A DNA stretch of 64,000 nucleotides, taken from the NCBI RefSeq assembly GCF_004339525.1, contig NZ_SMGE01000001.1, forward strand, positions 2,170,001 to 2,234,000, read 5' to 3'. The notes below the pieces were generated by a model. The model made no database searches, was not told the origin of the DNA, and was given only the letters and a program-made list of their open reading frames with translations. This document shows, piece after piece, positions 52,916-62,366 of this stretch. The position numbers and the translations under genes were made by a program. Every line of letters begins with the position of its first letter. The first letter of the stretch is position 1. Source of the stretch: Flavobacterium sp. 90 (GTDB lineage Bacteria > Bacteroidota > Bacteroidia > Flavobacteriales > Flavobacteriaceae).

Positions 52916-52948
52916 AAACTTGAGGTCACAAATTGTGACCTCAAGTTT
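52916..52948. repeat. Extragenic palindrome copy 2
   Basis: Perfect 16-bp arms, AAACTTGAGGTCACAA and its complement, around a central A. The core GAGGTCACAA is the same as in the gene's own palindrome (GGAGGTCACAA). Confidence 0.92.
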
Positions 52949-52994
52949 TTATAAGATTTTATTTTAAGCTTATCGAAATGAGATTTGAAGATTG

Positions 52995-53015
52995 GAGGTC
53001 GCAAATTGCGACATC
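52995..53015. repeat. Extragenic palindrome copy 3
   Basis: GAGGTCGCAA, A, TTGCGACATC: 10-bp arms with one mismatch. The flank ATTG before it matches the flank of the coding copy. Confidence 0.82.
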
Positions 53016-53037
53016 AAGATCTAAAATGGAAATCGAT

Positions 53038-53070
53038 TTCTCTAAGGTCGCAATTTGCGACCTTAGAGAA
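53038..53070. repeat. Extragenic palindrome copy 4
   Basis: Perfect 16-bp arms, TTCTCTAAGGTCGCAA and its complement, around a central T. It ends 2 bp before the stop codon of the convergent GT2 gene. Confidence 0.92.
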
Positions 53071-53072
53071 TA

Positions 53073-53840
53073 CTATCCTTTCTTTATATATTTTGGCTTA
53101 ATAATCAATTGAGTAAATAAAAATCGGATCATTAATAAAACAGAAAACACAAAATTATAACCGTGAAAGTCTCGGTAAACACCAAAATTGTGTTTTATCA
53201 ATTTGAATTTTGAAGATGAAATAGAATCTTTTCTTATTCTGTAAAATGCCAAAGGTTCCGGAACTGGTTTTGTTTCTTTGATTTGTTTTACAATAGTAAG
53301 CCACAATCTCCAATCCTGCCTTTTTTGTGTGGCTTCAATTACAATTTTTCCGAAGTAATCAGCATCATAGATTGCAGTTAAATTACCAACATAATTGCAA
53401 AAAAACAATTGATTGTAAGTCAGGTTTAACGGTGCTTCAACTCGTCTGTTTAGATTGTTACTTTCTTCGTCAATACAATCGTAGAAACTAAATGTAAATG
53501 GTAAATTATTCTCTTTTAAAAACTGAATCTGCTTTTCTAATTTAGAGGGAAACCATAAATCATCAGCATCTAAATAAGCAATATATTTTCCGGTTGCTTT
53601 TTCTAAGGCAATATTTCGCGCAACTCCGTTTCCGGAATTTTTAGCGAGTTGAAAGAGTTTTATTCGGTTATCTTTTTCAGCAAAATCTTTTATAATTTCT
53701 ACTGTTTTATCTGTAGAAGCGTCATCAACTAAGATTGCTTCCCAGTTTTGATAACTTTGATTTTTAACTGATTGCAAAGTCAACCCAATGAACTTTTCAG
53801 TATTATATGTTGGGATTATAATAGATACTAATTCGCTCAT
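53073..53840 (-). CDS. GT2-family glycosyltransferase
   Basis: A 255-aa GT-A enzyme. SIIIPTYNTEKFIGLTLQSVKNQ opens it, DDAS (VDDASTDKTVEI) is in the first nucleotide site, and AYLDADDLW is the metal-binding DxD strand. QKRQDWRLWL is the usual ED/DW acceptor-side motif. There is no TM. It is the first of a polysaccharide locus read on the minus strand, though promoter order puts it last. The sugar is unknown. Confidence 0.88.
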   Translation of the reverse strand: MSELVSIIIPTYNTEKFIGLTLQSVKNQSYQNWEAILVDDASTDKTVEIIKDFAEKDNRIKLFQLAKNSGNGVARNIALEKATGKYIAYLDADDLWFPSKLEKQIQFLKENNLPFTFSFYDCIDEESNNLNRRVEAPLNLTYNQLFFCNYVGNLTAIYDADYFGKIVIEATQKRQDWRLWLTIVKQIKETKPVPEPLAFYRIRKDSISSSKFKLIKHNFGVYRDFHGYNFVFSVLLMIRFLFTQLIIKPKYIKKG

Positions 53841-53873
53841 TAGATTGTAATATCTTCGGGATTTATGCTTTTA

Positions 53874-54857
53874 TTATTTTATGTAACTTGAAAAATCTTT
53901 GTGTTCTTCTTTTGAAAGTTCTTCTTTTGAAAGCGATTTAAAATAATCGTAAGTAATTTTCATTCCTTCTGCACGATTTACTTTTGCTTCCCAGCCTAAT
54001 AATTCTTTTGCTTTTGTAGTATCTGGTTGACGTTGCAATGGATCATTTATTGGTAATGGATGATAAACCACTTTCTGATTCGTTCCTGTTAGTTTGATAA
54101 TTTCTTCAGCAAAATCTTTAATTGTGATTTCGTCCGGATTTCCAATGTTTACAGGATATACGTAATCTGAATGTAATAATCTAAAGATACCTTCAACCTG
54201 ATCGTCTACGTAACAAAATGAACGGGTTTGCATTCCGTCTCCAAAAATCGTTAAATCTTCGCCACGCAAAGCCTGACCAATAAAAGCAGGAATTACACGT
54301 CCGTCGTTTAAGCGCATTCTTGGTCCGTAAGTATTAAAAATACGAACGATTCTGGTTTCTACGCCATGAAAAGTATGATATGCCATTGTGATTGATTCCT
54401 GAAAACGTTTTGCTTCATCATAAACACCGCGTGGTCCAATCGTATTTACGTTTCCGTAATACTCTTCGGTCTGTGGGTGAACTAACGGATCTCCATAAAC
54501 TTCAGAAGTTGACGCAATCAAAATTCTTGCTTTCTTAACTCTTGCTAATCCTAATAAATTATGAGTTCCAAGAGATCCAACCTTTAATGTCTGAATAGGA
54601 ATTTTTAAATAATCAATAGGGCTCGCCGGTGAAGCAAAATGCAATATATAATCTAAATCACCAGGAATATGTACAAACTTGGTAATGTCGTGATGATAAA
54701 ATTCGAAATGTTCTAACTTGAATAAATGTTCTATATTTTTAAGATCTCCCGTAATCAGATTATCCATCCCAATAACATAATAGCCTTCTTTAATGAATCG
54801 GTCGCACAAATGCGATCCTAAAAATCCTGCTGCTCCGGTAATAAGTATTCTTTTCAT
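53874..54857 (-). CDS. UDP-glucuronate decarboxylase-like SDR (UDP-xylose synthase type)
   Basis: A 327-aa extended short-chain dehydrogenase. [15 protein letters not shown] is the NAD-binding GxxGxxG loop. The active site is STSEVYGDP and Y-D-E-A-K (catalytic Tyr and Lys in GVYDEAKR). [16 protein letters not shown] is the UXS-type signature and [17 protein letters not shown] the usual sugar-binding part. It probably turns UDP-glucuronate into UDP-xylose for the surface glycan. An epimerase is the other option. Confidence 0.85.
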   Translation of the reverse strand: MKRILITGAAGFLGSHLCDRFIKEGYYVIGMDNLITGDLKNIEHLFKLEHFEFYHHDITKFVHIPGDLDYILHFASPASPIDYLKIPIQTLKVGSLGTHNLLGLARVKKARILIASTSEVYGDPLVHPQTEEYYGNVNTIGPRGVYDEAKRFQESITMAYHTFHGVETRIVRIFNTYGPRMRLNDGRVIPAFIGQALRGEDLTIFGDGMQTRSFCYVDDQVEGIFRLLHSDYVYPVNIGNPDEITIKDFAEEIIKLTGTNQKVVYHPLPINDPLQRQPDTTKAKELLGWEAKVNRAEGMKITYDYFKSLSKEELSKEEHKDFSSYIK

Positions 54858-54920
54858 AGTAATTATTTATACATCGCAAATGTAACTGATTTGAAAATTA
54901 TAAAAACTATTCTAAAAACA

Positions 54921-54948
54921 AAACTGCCTAAAATAATTTAGGCAGTTT
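54921..54948 (-). terminator. Intrinsic terminator of the small lipoprotein gene
   Basis: AAACTGCCTAAA / TTTAGGCAGTTT form a 12-bp stem with loop ATAA, followed on the minus strand by TTTTG. It separates the lipoprotein gene from the SDR gene. Confidence 0.85.
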
Positions 54949-54998
54949 TATACAAATTTATTTTATTGTTTGATTAATCTGATTCCTTCCTTAATTAA

Positions 54999-55400
54999 TT
55001 AATTTATTCTTTTCAGCCCAATTTTTATCGATTCATGTTCAGACAAACCTTGACTCAAATACAGTGTATCATTATATCGGTTTACTTTAAAAAAAATTTT
55101 ATGCTCATCATAATTAATGGTTAATCTTTCACAATCTTCTAATTCATAGTTCATTGCTTTTTTATTAACAATTACCGTATCATTTTCATTAAAAACCCAT
55201 ATTGTTGGTTCATCTGTTTTTATATCATGACCTCGTCTTATATTAAATGTATTTGTGTAACTAAATGTTTTCCATGTACCAAAAATTTCTTTACGACATT
55301 TAATATATCCGCTTTTACCGCCATATGCATTTTGAAATTCTGCACAACTGTAAAAGCTCATCAAAATTAGAAATAAGATCATTAGTTTAAAATCTTTCAT
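54999..55400 (-). CDS. Small lipoprotein of unknown function
   Basis: A 133-aa protein with a lipobox (LMSFYSC, Cys19). The mature part (FGTWKTFSYTNTF, IWVFNENDTVIVNKKAMNYEL, DTLYLSQGLSEHESI) reads like a lipocalin-type small beta barrel, the kind annotated as lipocalin-like in Bacteroidota. That fold is inferred from the pattern alone. It lies inside the polysaccharide locus but has its own terminator and 166 bp upstream, so it is a separate unit. Confidence 0.6.
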   Translation of the reverse strand: MKDFKLMILFLILMSFYSCAEFQNAYGGKSGYIKCRKEIFGTWKTFSYTNTFNIRRGHDIKTDEPTIWVFNENDTVIVNKKAMNYELEDCERLTINYDEHKIFFKVNRYNDTLYLSQGLSEHESIKIGLKRIN

Positions 55401-55566
55401 AATTTGTAATTCTGTATTAATTCAATTTTTAAATATAGTATTTTCCACCTCATTAAATTTTTCTACCATATTGTTTCTTATGTTTTTTTAAACAAACAAT
55501 ATCAGAAATAGTTTATAAATATTCCACCTTATTTATCTATTTTTACCACCAATTAAATCCCTTGTT

Positions 55567-56643
55567 TTGAAAGTTGTACACATTATAGAAGCTCTTGGCG
55601 GAGGAGTTTATACCTATTTTAGAGATTTATCAACTTTCTTTGGAGATGATGAAATAAATAAAAACACTGAGACTACTATCATATACAGTAGTAATCGAAA
55701 AGAAATTGATCCTGAAAAAATAGAATCTGAATTTTCAAATGGAGTCAACCTGATCCATATTAATATGGTTCGGGAGTTTTCACCCATTCAGGATTTAAAA
55801 TCGGTTTATAAATTAAGGAAAGAGCTTAAAAGAATAAATCCGGATGTTATCCACCTTCATTCTTCAAAAGCCGGGGTTTTAGGACGATTTGCTTATTTTT
55901 TCCTATTCCAAAAAAAGAAGCTTTTTTACTCACCACACGGTTATTCTTTTCTTAGAACTGATATTTCAAAATCAACAAGAAATATTTATTGGAAAATTGA
56001 AAGCGCTCTTCAATTCTTAGCTAACTCGACGATTGTGGCTTGCGGTGATAGTGAATATGAAATTTCGAAAAAAATTGGAACCTCAAGATTAGTTCGAAAT
56101 GGAATTGATTTAACAGCTTTCAACAAACAATCTGATTTACACGAAAATAAGAAATTAACGATTGGTGTAATGGGAAGAATTACGTTTCAAAAGAATCCAC
56201 AATTTCTGAATCAAATAGCCCTAAATTTTCCGGATTTTAATTTTGTCTGGATTGGTGATGGTGATCTAAGACATATAATTACTGCACCAAACATACAAAT
56301 TACAGGTTGGATTTTAGATCGAAAAACTCTTTTAACAGAACTCAATAACATCGATATTTATATGCAAATATCTCTTTGGGAAGGTTTGCCAATTGCTGTT
56401 TTAGAAGCAATGGCGTTACAAAAACCTGTAATTGCAACCAACATTATTGGTAACAAAGATGCTGTTTTGCATAATAAAACTGGGTTCCTATTTGATGATA
56501 TTAGTGAATTAGGTTCCTATTTTGAAATATTAAAAGATCCAATTACAAGAGTTACTTTCGGTCAGAATGCTTTTGAAAGATGTCATGATTTATTTGACAA
56601 AGACAAAAACTTCAGAGAATTATTGGCGATTTACAATCAATAG
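55567..56643 (+). CDS. GT4-family glycosyltransferase
   Basis: A 358-aa GT-B enzyme. KVVHIIEALGGGVYTYFRDLS is the N-terminal strand and acceptor loop. LTIGVMGRITFQKNP opens the second domain, and SLWEGLPIAVLEAMALQKPVIA is the donor-site E-x7-E segment. The start is TTG 55567, directly at the first strand. The last 24 bases overlap the end of the convergent polymerase/ligase-like gene. It is the only plus-strand gene of this locus. Confidence 0.88.
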   Translation: MKVVHIIEALGGGVYTYFRDLSTFFGDDEINKNTETTIIYSSNRKEIDPEKIESEFSNGVNLIHINMVREFSPIQDLKSVYKLRKELKRINPDVIHLHSSKAGVLGRFAYFFLFQKKKLFYSPHGYSFLRTDISKSTRNIYWKIESALQFLANSTIVACGDSEYEISKKIGTSRLVRNGIDLTAFNKQSDLHENKKLTIGVMGRITFQKNPQFLNQIALNFPDFNFVWIGDGDLRHIITAPNIQITGWILDRKTLLTELNNIDIYMQISLWEGLPIAVLEAMALQKPVIATNIIGNKDAVLHNKTGFLFDDISELGSYFEILKDPITRVTFGQNAFERCHDLFDKDKNFRELLAIYNQ

Positions 56644-57915
56644 TTTTTGTTGTAACCAATAACTTCCAAAAACGGAAAACCAAAATCCACTAAAGGCAAT
56701 TCCGTCGAAACGAAGTAGAAAATCATCGATTAAATTTGTTGTGAAAAAGATTATAAAAAATGAAAGTATTATCCCATTCTTCAAATCATAACCCAAATAC
56801 CCGATCGTAAAAATATAAAGAATCACTACTAAAGGACCTAATATTCCAAACTTTAGTAAAAAATCCAGAAACTGATTGTGCGTAGGAAATTCATATTTTG
56901 CCAAAAATTTTTGATTCGTTTCCGCGTAATACTTATTAAGCTCCGGTTTTCCATCAGAAGCTCCCACTCCAAAAGGAAGATTTTTTACAGACAATTCCCA
57001 AGCTGATTTCCAGATTGAAACTCGTGTTACCAACGAATTAAATACCTTAATCTCTGGATGATCGATTTCGTCTAGTTTTCCCACTTTATCCATATAAGCA
57101 AAACTTACTGTAGAATATTTTTCTTTCATGTAAGGGTCTTTTTGGACAAATAAAAATAGAATTCCAGCTAATAAAACTACAATTGCAATTGCCGTTAAAA
57201 CAATCTTTTTTAGATTGAGTTTTGATCTTATTTCAAAAAAGAAAACCAGGCAAAAACCAATCAAAGCATTGATCAACGCCATTCTGGTATTTACAAAAAG
57301 AACAAAGAAAAACGACAATAAAAATGTAATAAAATAAAAGATTTTCAATTTTACTTTTTCACGATTGTGGAAGCTTTCAAAAACAAAATACAAAGCACAA
57401 ACCGAGACAAAAGCTAAATGCATATTCAACGCCGGAGCATGAATACCAATACTATTTGCAAATTGATATCCCATTTCCCATAAATGAATTCCGTTGAAAT
57501 ATTTGTTCATCAATTCTGGGTATATAACATTAAATCTGATGAAGAAAAACAACATAATTAATGTTGTTAAAATAACATAAGTCCTGGTTAATTTTATAAA
57601 ATTAATCCGCTGATAATTGCCTATGATAAATAATGGAAAAATCAATAAAGAGGTGCTTTTCTCTATGGCTTTTAATCCTTTTAGAAAAGAATCGTTGTTC
57701 CAGAAAAGTAATAATTGCAATAAAGCCGGTGAAGCAATACAAGCCATTAACAATAATGATGTCTTAGTATATTTAAGTTTTTTGAAAAAAAATAAATTAA
57801 ACACGGCAAACAAAATGATCAGCAATGAACAAGGTTTCCTGAAAATCATTGCGGTTGCAATCAAACATAAAAAAACGTGAAAGATTTTATTGAAGTTCTT
57901 TTCGGAAATATTCAT
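56620..57915 (-). CDS. O-antigen ligase/polymerase-type membrane protein
   Basis: A 431-aa protein with 11-12 TM helices and one large periplasmic loop (about 270-345) bearing RVSIWKSAWELSVKNLPFGVG and THNQFLDFLLKFGILG. These are the Wzy_C/WaaL ligase family markers (the H of THNQFLD is the catalytic candidate). It joins or polymerises lipid-linked glycan at the outer face of the inner membrane. I chose ATG 57915; a TTG 4 codons upstream is possible. It overlaps the preceding gene by 29 bp. Confidence 0.82.
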   Translation of the reverse strand: MNISEKNFNKIFHVFLCLIATAMIFRKPCSLLIILFAVFNLFFFKKLKYTKTSLLLMACIASPALLQLLLFWNNDSFLKGLKAIEKSTSLLIFPLFIIGNYQRINFIKLTRTYVILTTLIMLFFFIRFNVIYPELMNKYFNGIHLWEMGYQFANSIGIHAPALNMHLAFVSVCALYFVFESFHNREKVKLKIFYFITFLLSFFFVLFVNTRMALINALIGFCLVFFFEIRSKLNLKKIVLTAIAIVVLLAGILFLFVQKDPYMKEKYSTVSFAYMDKVGKLDEIDHPEIKVFNSLVTRVSIWKSAWELSVKNLPFGVGASDGKPELNKYYAETNQKFLAKYEFPTHNQFLDFLLKFGILGPLVVILYIFTIGYLGYDLKNGIILSFFIIFFTTNLIDDFLLRFDGIAFSGFWFSVFGSYWLQQKLLIVNRQ

Positions 57916-58951
57916 AATACAATGCAAAATAAATTAATGGAAAAATACCTGTTTTATGCCTAATTGCAGATCCTAAATCTGGTTCAAAAACCCCCTGAAT
58001 TATAAAAAAAGAAAAAATAATAAATAAAATGAAAAGTTCATATCTATACTTTTCTCTGTCTTTCAAACATTTTGAAAAACGAACCAATAGAATATAAAAT
58101 AATAAAAGTTGCCAAATTATAAATACAATAATCTGAGGTGATAAAAGGTGTTTTAAACCATTTATAGGAACATTTACAGTAAAAAACCCATAGAATATCG
58201 CAATGATTTCTCCATACCAAGTATCTGGCTTTATTGGCGGAATAATTATCGAATTTGCGTCTGCTGATCCAATTCGAGTCTTATTAACAACTTCTCTGCT
58301 CATTTCAGAAAAATATTCGCCTTTTAAAATTCCATAACTTAACGATAGGAAAAAAGCGATCAGTAAACCATAAAAAATGGTCATTAATGTTTTGTTTTTA
58401 AAATCTATAAAACTTACCAAATACATTCCACCAACAATTATAGGAATTAATGCAAAATACGGGCGATATAACGCTCCAAAAACAACAAACATTATAGTAG
58501 AAAAGATAACCGTTTTTTTGAATGAAAACGACTTGTTTAAACACATAAAAACGATTGGTGCAACATACAAATAGGTAATAAATTCTTTTGAAGGCATTGC
58601 AATAAAAATAGCAATCATAAAAATTCCCATGTAAACAAGAATGTTTTTTACATTGAATTTTTCAAAATTTTCAGGAATTCCAATTTTATATAATATGTAA
58701 ATTAAAATCGGAAATTGCAGAAGGGCAATTAAGGGAAAAGGCAAATAACGTAAACCTGTAATTTTATAAAACAAAATTGTAAAAGGATAACTTCCAAAAT
58801 AGCCTATTTCATTGAATTTATCATAAACAATTATAGCTGAATCATAGAAAAATTTTGGAGGTAAAACATAAAATGACAGCATCGCAACAAATAGATTAGC
58901 TGTTGCAATGGCAAAAAATGCGGCTGTACTTTTTTTAACTAAAAATCGCAT
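57887..58951 (-). CDS. EpsG/Wzy-like multi-TM protein
   Basis: A 354-aa protein with 9-10 TM helices. Short motifs MPSKEFITYLY (a PSKE turn) and the C-terminal EPDLGSAIRHKTGIFPLIYF are like EpsG-type polysaccharide polymerases. It would be the repeat-unit polymerase while the next gene is the ligase, or the other way round. Both have overlapping frames in this tight operon. Confidence 0.7.
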   Translation of the reverse strand: MRFLVKKSTAAFFAIATANLFVAMLSFYVLPPKFFYDSAIIVYDKFNEIGYFGSYPFTILFYKITGLRYLPFPLIALLQFPILIYILYKIGIPENFEKFNVKNILVYMGIFMIAIFIAMPSKEFITYLYVAPIVFMCLNKSFSFKKTVIFSTIMFVVFGALYRPYFALIPIIVGGMYLVSFIDFKNKTLMTIFYGLLIAFFLSLSYGILKGEYFSEMSREVVNKTRIGSADANSIIIPPIKPDTWYGEIIAIFYGFFTVNVPINGLKHLLSPQIIVFIIWQLLLFYILLVRFSKCLKDREKYRYELFILFIIFSFFIIQGVFEPDLGSAIRHKTGIFPLIYFALYYEYFRKELQ

Positions 58952-58957
58952 ATTTGC

Positions 58958-60043
58958 TTAACTGTTTTTATATAATTCTATGTGTTTCTCTACCATTAAT
59001 TCGATATCAAATTTTTTAGCTTTTAGTTTACAAGCATCAATAACATTTATACGTAAATCTTCATCTTCAATCAACTTTTCAACCTTATAAGCTAAATCCC
59101 GTTCATTACCTTTTTCAAACAAAATACCTGCTCCTTTTACCAAACCTGATAATCCTATAACATCTGAGCCTATAAAAGGTTTCCCTGAAGCCATACTTTC
59201 TATCGCCACTAAACCAAAACCTTCTCCATTTGAACTTAAAATCGAAATATCTGCCGTTTTTAAAAGACGAGCAACATCAATTCTTTCACCCAAAAATATA
59301 ACTCGATTCTCTAACTCTAATTTTTGAACCTTTTTTTCACATTCCTCTTTCAGATTACCGTCGCCGACAAAAATTAATTTGAAATTATCCGGCAGCAATT
59401 TCATTGCTCTAATAACTGTTTCATGATCCTTATGCTTGCTAAATCTTGCTACCTGAATTAATAAAATGTCCTGTTCTGTTAATGATTCTGAAATTTCGTT
59501 TTTTAAATAAGGTTTAGCGTTCTCAATTGCTTTCAAATTTATTCCGTTCTCAATGACTTCAAATTTATTGTGAGGCAATTTTGTATGATTTTGTATGATT
59601 TCATAAACCTCATCTGTAATACAAATTATCTTGTAATAAAACCGGTATATAAATCGATCAATTTTACTAAAAAAATAATTTTTAATACGTGGATTTGAAG
59701 AACTATGCTCTGTAACAATAATTTTTATTTTTGAGAAAGAAATAATTTTTGACAATACAATCCAATATTGAGAAGGAAATAAATGAACATGCGCAATATC
59801 GTATTTTCTCAAAAATGGTATTATTTTAAGAACATGAATTGGATTATATACGGAATATGAACCTAAGGAATGAATTGTACAGCAATTTTGGGATTTTAAA
59901 GCTTTCAAAAAGGGTAACTCGCTTCCGTTTAGTAATAAAAGATCGACATGAATACCTTTTACATTATAAAGAGGAATTGTTTCCAGCAGCAATTTTTCAG
60001 CTCCTCCGGAATCGAATCTATTTATAATTTGTATTATCTTCAT
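58958..60043 (-). CDS. GT4-family glycosyltransferase
   Basis: A 361-aa GT-B enzyme. MKIIQIINRFDSGGAEKLLLE is the family start with the GGAE acceptor loop. LIQVARFSKHKDHETVIRA opens the donor domain, and NGEGFGLVAIESMASGKPFIG is the E-x7-E segment. It stands between the flippase and the polymerase-like gene. Confidence 0.9.
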   Translation of the reverse strand: MKIIQIINRFDSGGAEKLLLETIPLYNVKGIHVDLLLLNGSELPFLKALKSQNCCTIHSLGSYSVYNPIHVLKIIPFLRKYDIAHVHLFPSQYWIVLSKIISFSKIKIIVTEHSSSNPRIKNYFFSKIDRFIYRFYYKIICITDEVYEIIQNHTKLPHNKFEVIENGINLKAIENAKPYLKNEISESLTEQDILLIQVARFSKHKDHETVIRAMKLLPDNFKLIFVGDGNLKEECEKKVQKLELENRVIFLGERIDVARLLKTADISILSSNGEGFGLVAIESMASGKPFIGSDVIGLSGLVKGAGILFEKGNERDLAYKVEKLIEDEDLRINVIDACKLKAKKFDIELMVEKHIELYKNS

Positions 60044-60052
60044 GTTAGTACT

Positions 60053-61357
60053 TTAGTGCAAAAAAATTTTTATTCTATCCTTTTTATAAATAAAAACAGT
60101 CGTTACAAAATTCCAGAAAAAAGAACTCGAAACAAATGCGATTGCAGCTCCGTTCATTCCGTAAACTGGAATTAAAAATCGGTTTAAAACAAAATTAATT
60201 GCAACAGCAATAATTAAAATAATCTGAAATACATGTTGTCTTCCTGTCATATTCAAATAAACCGGAGCTGGCCCAAATGCAGAACAAATTCCCTGACCTA
60301 TAATTAGAATCAAAAACGGTTCCTGAGCTGCAATATATTGATGTCCAAAAAAGGACAAAATATATTCTGAAAAAATACACATTAAAAGAATAACCGGAAA
60401 CGTTATTCCGAAGATTAACCGAACACTTTTTCTAATTACTTTCTTTAATTCTAAAACATTATTGCTTGTAAAATACTCTGAGATTTTTGCTGAAATTGTA
60501 ATATTTACAGTCACTATTATAACCGAAACAATTGTCATTAGTTTAACACCAACCGAATAAAAAGCAACTGTTTCATCGTTTCTGTATTTCTTTAAAAACA
60601 TGATATCAAAACACATTAATAAAAACAATGCCATTCCGCTAATAGCGATTGGATAAGATCTTAAAAACACCTCTTTATGTGTAATTTTTTCTATGATTTC
60701 AACCTCAGCCATTTGGCGAAAATAACCGAAGAGCAATATAGAACTTACAATAGCTAACAAAACAAACCCTATGAGAAAAACATCAACTAAATAGGTTTCT
60801 TTATTCCAATAAAATAAGACTATAGAACCTATAAGTAAAGGAATATATTTAAGAATGTTTCGGAACAATTCGGCAACATATAATTTATCCAAAGCTCTAA
60901 AAACTTCAGTATTTAAAGTAAATATTCCATAGAAAAACAAGGTTGCAGCACCTTTTAATAATATTGAATATACTTCCTGATCAGCAAAATAATTGTTTAT
61001 GATTTTTTTGTCAATGACCAGAATAACTACTAAAACAAGTACTGAAGTCAACAAAAGCATTGTGACCATTTTGGTATAGATACTTTTTAGTTCTTCAAGT
61101 GCACTTTGACTTGCTAATCTTCCTTTAAAATACAAAATGGACTGCTCAAAACCAAGTAAACAAATACTTCCGATTGCTAATAGAAAAGAACGTGCAAAAT
61201 CATATTGACCAACTAATTTTGGAGTATATGACTTGGTCAGGAATATGGTAAAACCAAACAATAAAAGCACTCCAAAAATCCTTAAAAACAAGGTACTTAG
61301 ACTTTGTTTTAAAAATGGATTCTGTGTGATTTTTTTTAAAATGCTGGTGGTTTTCAA
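60053..61357 (-). CDS. Oligosaccharide flippase (Wzx-like)
   Basis: A 434-aa membrane protein of the MOP superfamily with about 12 TM helices (LSTLFLRIFGVLLLFGFTIF; YPIAISGMALFLLMCFDIMFL; LNRFLIPVYGMNGAAIAFVS). The end PVYGMNGAAIAFVSSSFFWN is the Wzx family's last conserved turn. It flips the lipid-linked unit made by this locus. It starts 7 bp after the Wzz-like stop. Confidence 0.88.
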   Translation of the reverse strand: MKTTSILKKITQNPFLKQSLSTLFLRIFGVLLLFGFTIFLTKSYTPKLVGQYDFARSFLLAIGSICLLGFEQSILYFKGRLASQSALEELKSIYTKMVTMLLLTSVLVLVVILVIDKKIINNYFADQEVYSILLKGAATLFFYGIFTLNTEVFRALDKLYVAELFRNILKYIPLLIGSIVLFYWNKETYLVDVFLIGFVLLAIVSSILLFGYFRQMAEVEIIEKITHKEVFLRSYPIAISGMALFLLMCFDIMFLKKYRNDETVAFYSVGVKLMTIVSVIIVTVNITISAKISEYFTSNNVLELKKVIRKSVRLIFGITFPVILLMCIFSEYILSFFGHQYIAAQEPFLILIIGQGICSAFGPAPVYLNMTGRQHVFQIILIIAVAINFVLNRFLIPVYGMNGAAIAFVSSSFFWNFVTTVFIYKKDRIKIFLH

Positions 61358-61364
61358 TTTTGTG

Positions 61365-62357
61365 TTAAAGTTGATTTTTTGTTGACAATGCCAGTTGTTT
61401 TCTGTAAAACTTCAAGAACAAACTAATCAAAACAAAAACAAAAATGAAGAAAATGGGAAACAATATCTTGAAATTTCCGCTAACAATTTTATTATCATTT
61501 ATGTTTAATGTGGCATTAATTTCTTTAATCGTCTTATCAAAACTGATTAATTTCAATCTGTTCTTTCCCTGATCAGTGACTAATTTTTGTTTGGTTTTAA
61601 TGATATCATTCAACTGAATATTCTCATTATAATAAACCAATTTATCATTTTTTGCAGCATTTTTTACTGAACTTGTAAAACCATTTAAAACCTTATCTAT
61701 TTGAGCAATTATAGTGTCATTTTGCGCAATTTCCTGTTCCATGTTTTTAAATCCTATTTTCTGAATTTTACTAAAATACTCTGAGCTGTTTAAATATTTT
61801 AACAACGGTTCAACAACTTCTTTTTCATCAATTGCTTTATTTGAAACAAATGAAATCGTATGAAAAGTATAGTTTTTACTGGTAACATTATCTTCTAAAA
61901 CCTTTTTAACTTCGCCAACCTCAGCCATTAATTTTATAAGTTCGAAGTTTTGTTCTTTGTCTGCAATAAATTTGTAAACGTCAGCAACTGGTTTAATTTC
62001 AATTTTTTTGATTTTTTGTGGATGCAAAATTCCAACCACATTTTTTAAGAAAACAGTATCGCCAGAAATAATTTTGGCTTCTATTAGATCTATTTTCGCA
62101 TATAAATAATCAACACTTTCAAAATTTGGCGTTACAATAACCTCATTTTGAAATGTTTTCTTACTAGAGTCCAGATACCACCCAAATCCAAATCCAATAA
62201 TGACTAAAATTAAGACGACAATCCAGTTTCTAACAAAAAACTGAATTGATCTAAAAATAGCAGCATTAATGCGATCGAAAAAATTACCAATACTTCGCGA
62301 AAGTTGAAAAATATCAATTTCCTGATCATTGGCATTCTGTGGTACTTTTATACTCAT
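61365..62357 (-). CDS. Wzz-like chain-length protein
   Basis: A 330-aa protein. TM helices lie near 45-62 (WIVVLILVIIGFGFGWYL) and 297-316 (LFPIFFIFVFVLISLFLK), with a large periplasmic domain between them and coiled-coil-like helices at 190-280. This is the Wzz/polysaccharide co-polymerase plan, though the usual Pro-rich TM2 motif is weak. No kinase domain follows, so it is the class 1 (chain-length) type. It is 9 bp after the next gene. Confidence 0.75.
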   Translation of the reverse strand: MSIKVPQNANDQEIDIFQLSRSIGNFFDRINAAIFRSIQFFVRNWIVVLILVIIGFGFGWYLDSSKKTFQNEVIVTPNFESVDYLYAKIDLIEAKIISGDTVFLKNVVGILHPQKIKKIEIKPVADVYKFIADKEQNFELIKLMAEVGEVKKVLEDNVTSKNYTFHTISFVSNKAIDEKEVVEPLLKYLNSSEYFSKIQKIGFKNMEQEIAQNDTIIAQIDKVLNGFTSSVKNAAKNDKLVYYNENIQLNDIIKTKQKLVTDQGKNRLKLISFDKTIKEINATLNINDNKIVSGNFKILFPIFFIFVFVLISLFLKFYRKQLALSTKNQL

Positions 62358-62366
62358 TTATTGTTT

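Noticed and set aside
52883..53072. ORF6N downstream palindromes as ordinary terminators
   Set aside because: Copy 4 lies near a gene end, but none is followed by a T-run on either strand, and four in a row with the same core are not needed for termination.
57617..57880. 87-codon plus-strand frame in the ligase-like gene
   Set aside because: Antisense of TM helices; no support.
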